DNA from: an uncultured Eubacteriales bacterium
GTDB taxonomy: Bacteria > Bacillota > Clostridia > Lachnospirales > Lachnospiraceae
Direction: 5' to 3'
NCBI GenBank assembly: GCA_900539455.1
Contig: UQCD01000013.1
Span: forward strand, 1-62,937
Length of the DNA stretch: 62,937 bases
Under the pieces are notes generated by a model. It was not told the DNA's origin. It was given only the letters and a program-made list of their open reading frames with translations, and did no database searches. Below, one piece after another: positions 36,196 to 44,157 of the stretch (positions within the stretch are counted from its first letter, which is position 1; every line of letters starts with the position of its first letter). The position numbers and the translations under genes are program-made.

Positions 36196-36286
36196 AAAAA
36201 ATAAATAAGCTGTTACAGAATATGTAATTCAAAAATAAATGTCCAAAAACAACCATTTATCTTAGAATATTTTATCCTGTAACAGC
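36196..36286 (-). terminator. Large hairpin between the bacteriocin precursor and the processing genes
   Basis: Perfect 10-base arms GCTGTTACAG and CTGTAACAGC (36277-36286 and 36209-36218), with an inner ATAAATG/CATTTAT stem, are followed by TTATTTATTTTTT. It would stop most transcripts after the precursor gene and let some pass to the downstream genes. Confidence 0.65.
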
Positions 36287-36299
36287 CAAATGTATTTAA

Positions 36300-36497
36300 T
36301 TATGCTGCTACTATAACTTTTGTAGCACCCTTCTTAAATGCTTTTTTAATAATGAAAGCGATTAAGCTGCCTCCACCGAGCAATGCAATAATTGATGCTG
36401 CTGTTGCTCCAGCATTGATATATGCAATAACCATTTCCTTTGTTGCAGCAGACATTGGAATAACGGCTGCAATATTAGCAATTAAAATACTTAACAT
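36300..36497 (-). CDS. Putative circular bacteriocin precursor (AS-48/uberolysin class)
   Basis: 65 residues, strongly hydrophobic, rich in Ala and Ile, net positive. Two features match AS-48-type peptides: a central AYINAGATAASIIALLGGGS stretch, with the helix-Gly-rich turn-helix pattern, and a basic amphipathic end (IIKKAFKKGATKVIVAA) that parallels the KKEIKKKGKRAVIAW end of AS-48. Such peptides are joined head to tail after loss of a short leader; the leader cannot be placed here. The gene has an ideal AGGAGG, its own promoter and a SpoIIM, membrane protein and ATPase set behind it. No separate small immunity gene was found. Confidence 0.78.
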   Translation of the reverse strand: MLSILIANIAAVIPMSAATKEMVIAYINAGATAASIIALLGGGSLIAFIIKKAFKKGATKVIVAA

Positions 36498-36582
36498 ATT
36501 TTACCTCCTTAAAATTAATCATTATGTATATCAGCACTCCGCGCGTCAAGATACTGTTTATACCAACCTTATTTACACAAAC

Positions 36583-36611
36583 AATATACTATTTATAAAA
36601 CAGCTTGTCAA
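36583..36611 (-). promoter_or_regulatory. Promoter of the bacteriocin precursor gene
   Basis: TTGACA (36606-36611), 17-base spacer, TATATT (36583-36588) on the minus strand, followed by a leader of about 80 bases. Confidence 0.8.
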
Positions 36612-36626
36612 TTTTTTTTGCTCGAC

Positions 36627-36664
36627 AAAAAGTGAGTCAATACCCTATACAAGCATTGGCTCAC
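36627..36664 (-). terminator. Terminator after the 184-residue protein gene
   Basis: Stem GTGAG-CAATGC / GTATTG-CTCAC with one mismatch, followed by TTTTT, 49 bases after the stop at 36713 and just upstream of the precursor promoter. It isolates the bacteriocin transcript from the genes upstream. Confidence 0.75.
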
Positions 36665-36712
36665 AGCTTTTACCTTTTGTTTTATGCTTATTTTTAATTC
36701 TTATTTTTATAC

Positions 36713-37267
36713 TTATCTTTTAATACTATTTATCTTTTTCTGTGCTTCCTTAATATCACCTACATTTGTAATTATATATTTTTCTTCACTTTCTTCTTGT
36801 GATATTTCTATATAATAATCAGATAAATTATCCTGATTAATATACATTTCAATATGATAATTTCCGGTTTCAGGTGCAACTGTTCCATCTTCGTTTTCCT
36901 TAATTGCCTTTGAAATCATATAAACCCATATATAATTGTCGGAGGTCTGAAAAATCATATTGCAGTTTTTATAATCAAATGTGGATATTTTTTTTGAAAC
37001 AAGATTTACCCTTCCTTGATAGTCACTTTCACCTTTATTTACAATTTTGCCTTCGCCTTTACAAACTAGCTGCACTTCCTCTATCAGCTCAGTACAGTCA
37101 TCATTGTATAAATAATATTGCCCATCTAAATTAAGCTTTACATTACTCATAAACTTAACAACTTCACTATTATTATTTTTGTATGCAACTAAATAAGTAA
37201 TCACAAAAGATAATATAAGTACCACTACTATTATTATACTACTAACAATTATACGCTTTTTTTTCAT
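36713..37267 (-). CDS. Membrane-anchored protein of unknown function
   Basis: 184 residues. Short basic N-terminus, one transmembrane helix (about 6-28), then an outside domain of mostly beta character with many Asn, Asp and Tyr residues. No family recognised. GGAGG precedes the ATG. It lies 17 bases after the secreted 333-residue protein and is probably co-transcribed. Its closeness to the bacteriocin genes could mean a part in immunity or release, but a terminator separates the two transcripts. Confidence 0.65.
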   Translation of the reverse strand: MKKKRIIVSSIIIVVVLILSFVITYLVAYKNNNSEVVKFMSNVKLNLDGQYYLYNDDCTELIEEVQLVCKGEGKIVNKGESDYQGRVNLVSKKISTFDYKNCNMIFQTSDNYIWVYMISKAIKENEDGTVAPETGNYHIEMYINQDNLSDYYIEISQEESEEKYIITNVGDIKEAQKKINSIKR

Positions 37268-37284
37268 ATTTCTATACCTCCATT

Positions 37285-38286
37285 CTAATATCCACTATAT
37301 GGTGTAGGAACTTTTATTTGTATTCTGCCTCTTACAGTTTCTATGTAGTAATCATATAATTCATATCTAGTTACAATATTTTTATTTCCGCTTTTATAAT
37401 TATAAAAATTAGAAGATGCTATATCAACATAACTTTTATAAAAAGAAGATGCTATACTGCCTTCATATTTGAATTCAGTTGACTTTGGTCTTACTACATT
37501 ATTATTTATAGTTATTCCAGGAATAATTACCCTAATCTCGCTTTCGACCTGTGTTCCGGCGTATGCCAATATCTGGTTTCCATTATCTGGGTCTCCACTA
37601 TACTTTACAAAAACATACAAATAGCTTGCTGTAACACCATTGAAATATGTTGATTTTATATTTGAAACAACGGTAGTTCCTTTTAAACCGCTTACTATTC
37701 CCTTATATATGTCATATACAGTTTGAACTGCTGTAAGCACTGGTCCAATCTTTGGCACATAACCTGCTGATTTATTTAAAACAATTCCTACCACATTTTG
37801 TGCCGCTGCTGCCTTTCCTGTATCTGTAGTAACTGTTTCCGTTTTTGTTGCGTACAATTCACTATTTACACTTGCTGGCACTCCTCTAACTATCTGTAAT
37901 TCATAAGTTTTTCCTCGATAAACAGTTGTCTGTCTGGTACTTGTCCACTTTACTGTTGAACTTGAATTTAATGCTACACGACTACTGTTTTTATTGTTTC
38001 CGTTTAGCTTTAATGCAACCTCACTATAGGAAATTTCCTCTATACCTAGATGTTCCAAACGATTGTCAATAGCTTCAATAACCCTCTCATTTTCTTTATA
38101 ATTTACACAATATTGTTCTCTTTGTTCATACAACAAATCGATTGAGCACTCATTATTTATACCTTCAATTACCTCTGATTCTGATTTGAAAATGTTATTA
38201 TTATCTTCTGCTCCATAAATCACACTACCACTAAAGGTTACTGAAAGTAGTATAAAAATGCCCATTATTAAACTTTTCCTACTCAT
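37285..38286 (-). CDS. Secreted protein of unknown function beside the bacteriocin cluster
   Basis: 333 residues from the ATG at 38286 (AAGGAAGGA upstream); a TTG at 38316 extends the frame but has no ribosome binding site. Signal peptide of about 26 residues. A charged part (about 30-100) is followed by a beta-rich region and a hydrophobic stretch (about 160-200, with NVVGIVLNKSAGYVPKIGP) that might insert in a membrane, then another beta-rich part. No cysteine pairs or catalytic motifs seen. First gene of a two-gene operon. Confidence 0.65.
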   Translation of the reverse strand: MSRKSLIMGIFILLSVTFSGSVIYGAEDNNNIFKSESEVIEGINNECSIDLLYEQREQYCVNYKENERVIEAIDNRLEHLGIEEISYSEVALKLNGNNKNSSRVALNSSSTVKWTSTRQTTVYRGKTYELQIVRGVPASVNSELYATKTETVTTDTGKAAAAQNVVGIVLNKSAGYVPKIGPVLTAVQTVYDIYKGIVSGLKGTTVVSNIKSTYFNGVTASYLYVFVKYSGDPDNGNQILAYAGTQVESEIRVIIPGITINNNVVRPKSTEFKYEGSIASSFYKSYVDIASSNFYNYKSGNKNIVTRYELYDYYIETVRGRIQIKVPTPYSGY

Positions 38287-38399
38287 CTTAGTCCTTCCTT
38301 TAAAACCTTGTCTCAAGTAACTAAATATAATCTGTCTTGTATTTATAATTTATTATTCTCACCTCATTCACATACGAACTGACAAATTAAATTTATTTA

Positions 38400-38428
38400 A
38401 TAGTATCATTTATGTAAATTTTTGTCAA
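38400..38428 (-). promoter_or_regulatory. Promoter of the secreted-protein operon
   Basis: TTGACA (38423-38428), 17-base spacer, TACTAT (38400-38405) on the minus strand; leader of about 107 bases. Confidence 0.65.
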
Positions 38429-38493
38429 TTTATGTTTTTCCTTTCTCTTGGTTACACTTGTCCCTACTTTATTAAATCCTTTAAACATACAGG

Positions 38494-38522
38494 TAGAACA
38501 ATTAATATCCCTCTGCTATAAT
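38494..38522 (+). promoter_or_regulatory. Promoter of the ankyrin gene
   Basis: TAGAAC (38494-38499), 17-base spacer, TATAAT with extended -10 TG (38517-38522). A small hairpin AGGCAC/GTGCCT (38555-38575) lies in the leader. Confidence 0.55.
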
Positions 38523-38628
38523 AGATAGTAGAGCATAATTTAAAATACTACTACAGGCACCTCAAGCTTGTGCCTATCAAATTGGTTAGAATGGAATATT
38601 AAACTAAAACACAGAAAGTGAGGCATAT

Positions 38629-39288
38629 ATGAAAAAGCTTTTTAAAGCAATTCGCAGCAAGGATTTTGAGCAAGTAAAAGAAATTATTAATAATAAGCCT
38701 GATTTAGTAAATTGCGTTGCAAAGCAGCCACCTAAAAAGGATGATGGTCAATCACCCCTACAGGTTGCTTTAAAAACTGGAGCCTTTGACATTGCTGATT
38801 ATCTAATAGATATAGGTGCTGACTTAAATTTTATAGAAGCTACCTCCTGCTGCAATTCTTGGAGAATACCAGTTATTCAAGACGCTATAATTGCAGCAAT
38901 AATGAATTGTAGATGGAACACAAACAATAAATATACTGGCTTTACGATATTTTCTACTAAAGAGGACTCCGAAAGAGCTTTTGCTACTTTAGAAAAAATG
39001 TTAGATTTAGGCTCTGACATTAATGCCTTAGACTCCTACGGAAATTCTGGCATATGGAGATTTTGCTTACAAGCTGGACAAATACTGCCAACCTACAATT
39101 ATTCTAACCAGTGTGAAAGTGATGATAGAATTTTTACTGAGGAATTACAGGCAGATTTATTAAGAATATTGACAGCTTTATGCTCCCACGGTGCAGACCT
39201 AAACTACATTTCCCCAACTATGGAATGTACAATATATGATTTTTATAAAGTAGGCTCAATGGCAAAGCTATTATCCATGATTAATTAA
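38629..39288 (+). CDS. Ankyrin-repeat protein
   Basis: 219 residues, no signal peptide. Ankyrin units are seen at about residues 35-70 (GQSPLQVALKTGAFDIADYLIDIGAD) and around 120-145 and 180-205, the last two degenerate. Likely a cytoplasmic protein-protein interaction module. It ends on a stop that overlaps the stop of the convergent gene (39285-39288). Partner unknown. Confidence 0.8.
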   Translation: MKKLFKAIRSKDFEQVKEIINNKPDLVNCVAKQPPKKDDGQSPLQVALKTGAFDIADYLIDIGADLNFIEATSCCNSWRIPVIQDAIIAAIMNCRWNTNNKYTGFTIFSTKEDSERAFATLEKMLDLGSDINALDSYGNSGIWRFCLQAGQILPTYNYSNQCESDDRIFTEELQADLLRILTALCSHGADLNYISPTMECTIYDFYKVGSMAKLLSMIN

Positions 39289-40199
39289 ATTATCCTCCTG
39301 CACCAAAGTCCTGTGCTCCACTTAGGATTACTGCTTTTACCTAGTGATGCCACAGCCCCCTCCATAAAAATATCAAACCCATACTTTTTTGCAATTATCT
39401 CCTCATTAATTGTCCTATAACCACACACACCAATATATAAACCATTCCTTTCTATTAAATATACCTGCCCGTACCTCATAAAACCATGACATACATAGGC
39501 ATTTCTAACAATCTCCCAGCATTTTCGTGGCAGCATATAAATATCCATCGGCTTAATGCTACAGGTTGTTTGATTTTCCCCGTCTAATGTCATTGTCAAC
39601 ATTACATTTTCCTTAAAAAATTGACTTAAATGTACCTGTTCCTCCTCAACACTTTCCTTAACAATCTTTTCATCATTAACAGCTTCCTCTACTGGAACAC
39701 AATTTTTATCTATTAAGTATATTGTATCCTCCTCTACTACCTCAACGCTGTTATCCTCTACTTTTTTAGCTTGAGCCTTCTCGGCTTCGTCCTTGCTTTC
39801 CTTTGCCTCTAATACTGTAGACTCCTCATTCCACATTACATAGCCTTTGATTTTATATTCCTCTTTCCAATAGGATATGTATACAATCTCCTTTTCACTA
39901 ATAACAGCCAGACCATATATATCCGAGGTTTTATATTTTCCATTTGTAGCCTCATAAATATCAATAATCGACCTTAACTCGTATATATTTCCATTGCCCT
40001 TAGCCTCGCCTGTATACACCAGCTTTGTACTCTCTTCCCTAATAAAAAAATATACCTTCAAGGCTGTAACGCATCTTGTACATCGTAAAGATATATTTAA
40101 TTTTATTCTGTTATCTATAGTATCAATTTTTCCATATCCAACATTTTCCCCTTTTTTTCCATTACTATATTTGTAAATATAAGAAACCAGTCTTTTCAA
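39285..40199 (-). CDS. Uncharacterised protein, probably the DUF6128 family of Lachnospiraceae
   Basis: 304 residues, TTG start with AGGAGG five bases upstream. N-terminal domain (1-125) opens with SYIYKYSNGKKGENVGYGKI. A Glu/Lys/Val-rich linker (130-190) follows, then a C-terminal domain (195-304) with a chain of aromatic and Gly residues ending GLWCRR. This two-domain pattern recalls proteins I have seen only in Lachnospiraceae. Function unknown. Monocistronic, convergent with the ankyrin gene. Confidence 0.6.
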   Translation of the reverse strand: MKRLVSYIYKYSNGKKGENVGYGKIDTIDNRIKLNISLRCTRCVTALKVYFFIREESTKLVYTGEAKGNGNIYELRSIIDIYEATNGKYKTSDIYGLAVISEKEIVYISYWKEEYKIKGYVMWNEESTVLEAKESKDEAEKAQAKKVEDNSVEVVEEDTIYLIDKNCVPVEEAVNDEKIVKESVEEEQVHLSQFFKENVMLTMTLDGENQTTCSIKPMDIYMLPRKCWEIVRNAYVCHGFMRYGQVYLIERNGLYIGVCGYRTINEEIIAKKYGFDIFMEGAVASLGKSSNPKWSTGLWCRRII

Positions 40200-40369
40200 T
40201 ATATCCTCCTAAAAAATTAGTTATATTCATAATACTATGTATTTCCATATAATAATATGCTTTCTACATACAATACAAACCCACTTAAATCTTCATTTTT
40301 ATATCAATCTACTTATACCGTACTGCATAAACGCCCAAAAGCACATAGTCCTGTTTTATATTGCTATTT

Positions 40370-41230
40370 CTATCCACAAATATAATTAGTAAACTGTGCA
40401 AACTGCTCCAGCGACAACGCCTCTCCACGCACAGTTTCCGAAAGTCCCATTTTTCCTAGTGTCTCAACCACCTGTGCCTTAGTGAATCTAAGCTCCTGGC
40501 TATTGCAGATACTATTTTGCATTGTTTTTCTTCGCTGATTAAAGGTCGCCCTAATAATTGCAAACATCATTTTTTCATCACAGACCTTAACTGGCACTTC
40601 CTTATGGGCAGTTAATTTAATAACCGCTGAGCCTACATTTGGTCTGGGCATAAAGCAGTTTGGTGGTACATTTGCCACAATTTCTGGCTTTGCATAATAC
40701 TGAACTGCCAACGATAATGCACCATAGTCCTTTGTTCCCGGACCTACCTGCATTCTGTCGGCTACCTCTTTTTGCACCATTATAGTAATGCTTTCTATTG
40801 GAACATGGCTTTCAAAAAGTCCCATAATAATAGGCGTAGTAATATAATAAGGCAGATTTGCAACCACCTTTATTGGTTTTCCATTATTTCGTTCATTGGC
40901 AATTTTATTAATATCTACCTTTAGAATGTCATCATTTATTACAGAAACATTATCATATTCACTAAGGGTATCCTGAAGTATTGGAATAAGATTTTTGTCT
41001 ATTTCTACAGCAACCACCTCTCTTGCATTTTCAGCAAGGTACTGTGTCATTGTTCCTATACCCGGACCTACCTCAAGAACAAAATCTTCCTTTGTAACCT
41101 TTGCATTTGATATGATTTTATCAAGAACTCTTGTATCAATAAGGAAATTCTGACCATATCTTTTCTGAAAGTTGAAATTGTACTTTTGCAAAACAGCAAT
41201 AGTATTTGCTGGTATTCCTAGTGTTGCCAT
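40370..41230 (-). CDS. rsmA: 16S rRNA (adenine1518/1519-N6)-dimethyltransferase
   Basis: 286 residues. Dimethylates two adjacent adenines at the 3' end of 16S rRNA. The SAM site (LEVGPGIGTMTQYL) and the catalytic ANLPYYITTP motif are clear, as is the N-terminal KRYGQNFLID. ATG start, 12 bases after tatD. The order metG-tatD-ksgA is widespread in Firmicutes. Confidence 0.95.
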   Translation of the reverse strand: MATLGIPANTIAVLQKYNFNFQKRYGQNFLIDTRVLDKIISNAKVTKEDFVLEVGPGIGTMTQYLAENAREVVAVEIDKNLIPILQDTLSEYDNVSVINDDILKVDINKIANERNNGKPIKVVANLPYYITTPIIMGLFESHVPIESITIMVQKEVADRMQVGPGTKDYGALSLAVQYYAKPEIVANVPPNCFMPRPNVGSAVIKLTAHKEVPVKVCDEKMMFAIIRATFNQRRKTMQNSICNSQELRFTKAQVVETLGKMGLSETVRGEALSLEQFAQFTNYICG

Positions 41231-41242
41231 TAATCCTCTTTT

Positions 41243-42013
41243 CTACAGCCTAAAAAGCTTTTCTGCATTTTCGTATGTGACCTTTTTTACCTCATCCTCA
41301 CTTATATTCTTTAGCCTTGCAATCTCTGCTACCATATATGGAATATAAGTAGAATCATTTCGTTTTCCTCTATGTGGCTCAGGTGCCATATATGGACAAT
41401 CTGTTTCTAATAAAATTCTTTCAAGGGGTATTGCTTCTACAGTTTCCTTTAATTTTTTAGAGTTTTTAAAGGTTACTACACCTCCAACTCCTATATAATA
41501 TCCCATTTTTATAAACTCTGCTGCCATTTCCTTTGAATACGAATAGCAGTGAATAACTCCTCTTATTCCCTGCATATCTGCGTCCTTCATTAAATCCATT
41601 GTGTCCACAGCCGCATCTCTGGAATGAATAATCACAGGTAAATCAACCCTTTTGGCAAGCTCCATTTGTCTTTTAAACCAATACTTTTGAAGCTTTTGCA
41701 CCTCTCTGTCCTTTTCCCAGTAATAGTCCAGCCCAATTTCTCCAACAGCAACTGTCTTTTTGTCCTTTGTCATATCATAGAGCCAATTAAAGGTTTCCTC
41801 ATTTAAGCCGTCAATATCACTTGGGTGAACACCAACTGCTGCGTATACAAAATCGTATTTGTGAGCCAGCTCAAGTGTAGTCTTTGTGCTTTCAATAGAA
41901 GCACCCACATTTATAACCTTGTCTATACCATTAAAAGGCAGGGACGAAACCAGTTCATCCCTGTCATTTTCAAATCTCTCATCATCATAGTGAGCGTGTG
42001 TTTCAAATATCAT
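41243..42013 (-). CDS. TatD-family metal-dependent DNase
   Basis: 256 residues from the ATG at 42013 with AGGTG upstream; the TTG at 42028 lies upstream of that site. Metal ligands are visible in ETHAHYDD, GEIGLDYYW, VIHSRDA, GVIHCYSYS and LLETDCPYMAP. Family members act as 3'-5' exonucleases or quality-control deacylases. It starts inside the 3' region close to the metG stop and is co-transcribed with it. Confidence 0.93.
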   Translation of the reverse strand: MIFETHAHYDDERFENDRDELVSSLPFNGIDKVINVGASIESTKTTLELAHKYDFVYAAVGVHPSDIDGLNEETFNWLYDMTKDKKTVAVGEIGLDYYWEKDREVQKLQKYWFKRQMELAKRVDLPVIIHSRDAAVDTMDLMKDADMQGIRGVIHCYSYSKEMAAEFIKMGYYIGVGGVVTFKNSKKLKETVEAIPLERILLETDCPYMAPEPHRGKRNDSTYIPYMVAEIARLKNISEDEVKKVTYENAEKLFRL

Positions 42014-42021
42014 TTTCTCAC

Positions 42022-44004
42022 CTAACAAATTTCAGCACCGGCTGGCATTTTCTTTTCTGGTGTCATAAGTGCAAGCTCGCCATTTTCATCCTCTGCACAT
42101 AATAACATACCCTCCGAAACAACACCTGCAAGTGTAGCTGGCTTTAAGTTTACAAGTACCATTACCTTTTTGCCAACCATTTCCTTTGCACTGTAATGCT
42201 GCTTAATTCCAGAAACAATTTGTTTTACGCTGCTTCCGATTTTTACCTGCGAGCAAAGAAGCTTCTTTGACTTTGGAACTTCTTCACAAGCAATAATTTC
42301 GCCTACCTGGAACTGCATTTTTGCAAAGTCCTCATATGTGATTTCTGCCTTAGGCTCAATGTCTATAACATTTTCATCCTCTGCTGCCTCTGCCTTTTCT
42401 TCCTCTTTATGCTGTGCAGCATACTTTTCTCTCATTGCCTCAACCTTTTCCATTACTTCGTTAATGTCAAGTCTTGCAAAAAGAATTTCTGGCTTCTCTG
42501 TAACCTTATTTCCTGAAGGATATTTACCAAAGCTGTCAAGCTCATCAAAGGTTCTCTTTGGAGCATTAAGCTGGCTTAAAATCTTTTCAGTTGTTTTAGG
42601 CATAAATGGCTCTAATAATGTAGCACCAATACAAATACCTTCTACAAGGTTGTAAAGTACAGTTTCAAGTCTTTCCTTCTTAGACTCGTCCTTTGCTAAT
42701 GCCCATGGCATTGTTTCATCAATATATTTGTTGCATCTCTTAAAGAGGGTAAATATTTCTGTAATAGCATCTGCTACTCTTAATTCACTCATTTTTGCAG
42801 CTACCTTTTTAGCTGTATTTATTGCTGCCTCTTTAAGCTCATTGTCAAATGGCTCGCCACCATCATTATTTTTATTTGTAACAACACCACCAAAATACTT
42901 ATTTGACATAGATATTGTTCTATTAACAAGGTTTCCTAAGGTGTTTGCAAGCTCTGAATTTAATCTTTCAACTAAAAGCTCCCAGGTAATAACACCATCA
43001 TTTTCAAATGGCATTTCGTGAAGTACAAAATATCTTACAGCGTCTACACCAAAGAAATCTACAAGGTCATCTGCATAAATTACATTACCCTTTGATTTAC
43101 TCATCTTTCCATCACCCTGTAATAACCATGGATGTCCAAATACCTGCTTTGGTAAAGGAATATCCAATGCCATTAACATAATAGGCCAATATATTGTGTG
43201 GAATCTTAAAATATCCTTTCCAATAAGGTGTAAATCTGCCGGCCAATACTTCTTAAAATTCTCGCCGTGATTTCCGTCTGCATCATAACCAAGACCTGTA
43301 ATATAGTTTGTAAGTGCATCTATCCATACATAAATAACATGCTTGTCATCAAAGTCTACAGGAATACCCCATTTGAAAGAGGTTCTGGAAACACATAAAT
43401 CCTGTAAGCCAGCCTTTATGAAGTTGTTCATCATTTCATTTTTACGAGATTCTGGCTGTATAAACTCTGGATGTTCCTCAATATGCTTAATAAGCTTGTC
43501 TGTGTATTTTGACATTTTAAAGAAATATGCCTCTTCCTTTGCTGGCTGACATTCTCTTCCACAATCTGGACACTTTCCGTCTACAAGCTGTGACTGGGTA
43601 AAGAAAGACTCACAAGGAGTACAGTACATTCCTTCATAGTAGCCCTTATAAATATCTCCCTTGTCATATAATTTCTTAAATATTTTCTGAACCTGCTTTT
43701 CGTGTGGCGCATCAGTTGTTCTTATAAACTTGTCATAAGAAGTATCCATTAAATCCCATATTCTCTTAATTTCTTTAGATACATTATCTACAAACTGCTT
43801 TGGAGTAATACCTGCCTCTGCAGCCTTTAACTCTATTTTCTGACCATGCTCATCTGTACCTGTCTGGAAAAACACATCATAGCCCTCTAATCTTTTATAT
43901 CTGGCAATGCTGTCTGCAAGTACGATTTCATAAGTATTTCCTATATGTGGTTTGCCTGATGTATAGGCAATAGCTGTTGTAATATAATATGGTTTCTTTT
44001 CCAT
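42022..44004 (-). CDS. metG: Methionyl-tRNA synthetase
   Basis: 660 residues. Class I synthetase: HIGH-type motif PHIGNTYE, zinc cluster beginning CTPCESFF and ending CPDCG, the KMSKSKGN loop and a C-terminal tRNA-binding OB-fold (about 555-660, AKMQFQVGEI start). The linker before it is Glu/Ala-rich. GGAGG precedes the ATG. The leader shows no T-box. Confidence 0.97.
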   Translation of the reverse strand: MEKKPYYITTAIAYTSGKPHIGNTYEIVLADSIARYKRLEGYDVFFQTGTDEHGQKIELKAAEAGITPKQFVDNVSKEIKRIWDLMDTSYDKFIRTTDAPHEKQVQKIFKKLYDKGDIYKGYYEGMYCTPCESFFTQSQLVDGKCPDCGRECQPAKEEAYFFKMSKYTDKLIKHIEEHPEFIQPESRKNEMMNNFIKAGLQDLCVSRTSFKWGIPVDFDDKHVIYVWIDALTNYITGLGYDADGNHGENFKKYWPADLHLIGKDILRFHTIYWPIMLMALDIPLPKQVFGHPWLLQGDGKMSKSKGNVIYADDLVDFFGVDAVRYFVLHEMPFENDGVITWELLVERLNSELANTLGNLVNRTISMSNKYFGGVVTNKNNDGGEPFDNELKEAAINTAKKVAAKMSELRVADAITEIFTLFKRCNKYIDETMPWALAKDESKKERLETVLYNLVEGICIGATLLEPFMPKTTEKILSQLNAPKRTFDELDSFGKYPSGNKVTEKPEILFARLDINEVMEKVEAMREKYAAQHKEEEKAEAAEDENVIDIEPKAEITYEDFAKMQFQVGEIIACEEVPKSKKLLCSQVKIGSSVKQIVSGIKQHYSAKEMVGKKVMVLVNLKPATLAGVVSEGMLLCAEDENGELALMTPEKKMPAGAEIC

Positions 44005-44089
44005 GGTTAATCCTCCGAGTTTTCAAAAATCCAGCTAATATAATTAACTATATACTATAAGAGCAAAAAAGCCCTTTGACACTCATTTC

Positions 44090-44118
44090 ATTATATTATT
44101 TAAGCCTGTAAATGTCAA
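44090..44118 (-). promoter_or_regulatory. Consensus promoter of metG
   Basis: Perfect TTGACA (44113-44118), 17-base spacer and perfect TATAAT (44090-44095) on the minus strand; the best sigma-A match in the window. Leader of about 79 bases. Confidence 0.85.
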
Positions 44119-44157
44119 TTAATCAGTTCCCGCCTTAGTTAATCTATTTTGTTAATA

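Noticed and set aside
44005..44090. T-box leader before metG
   Set aside because: The leader is only about 79 bases and lacks the T-box sequence and specifier stem.
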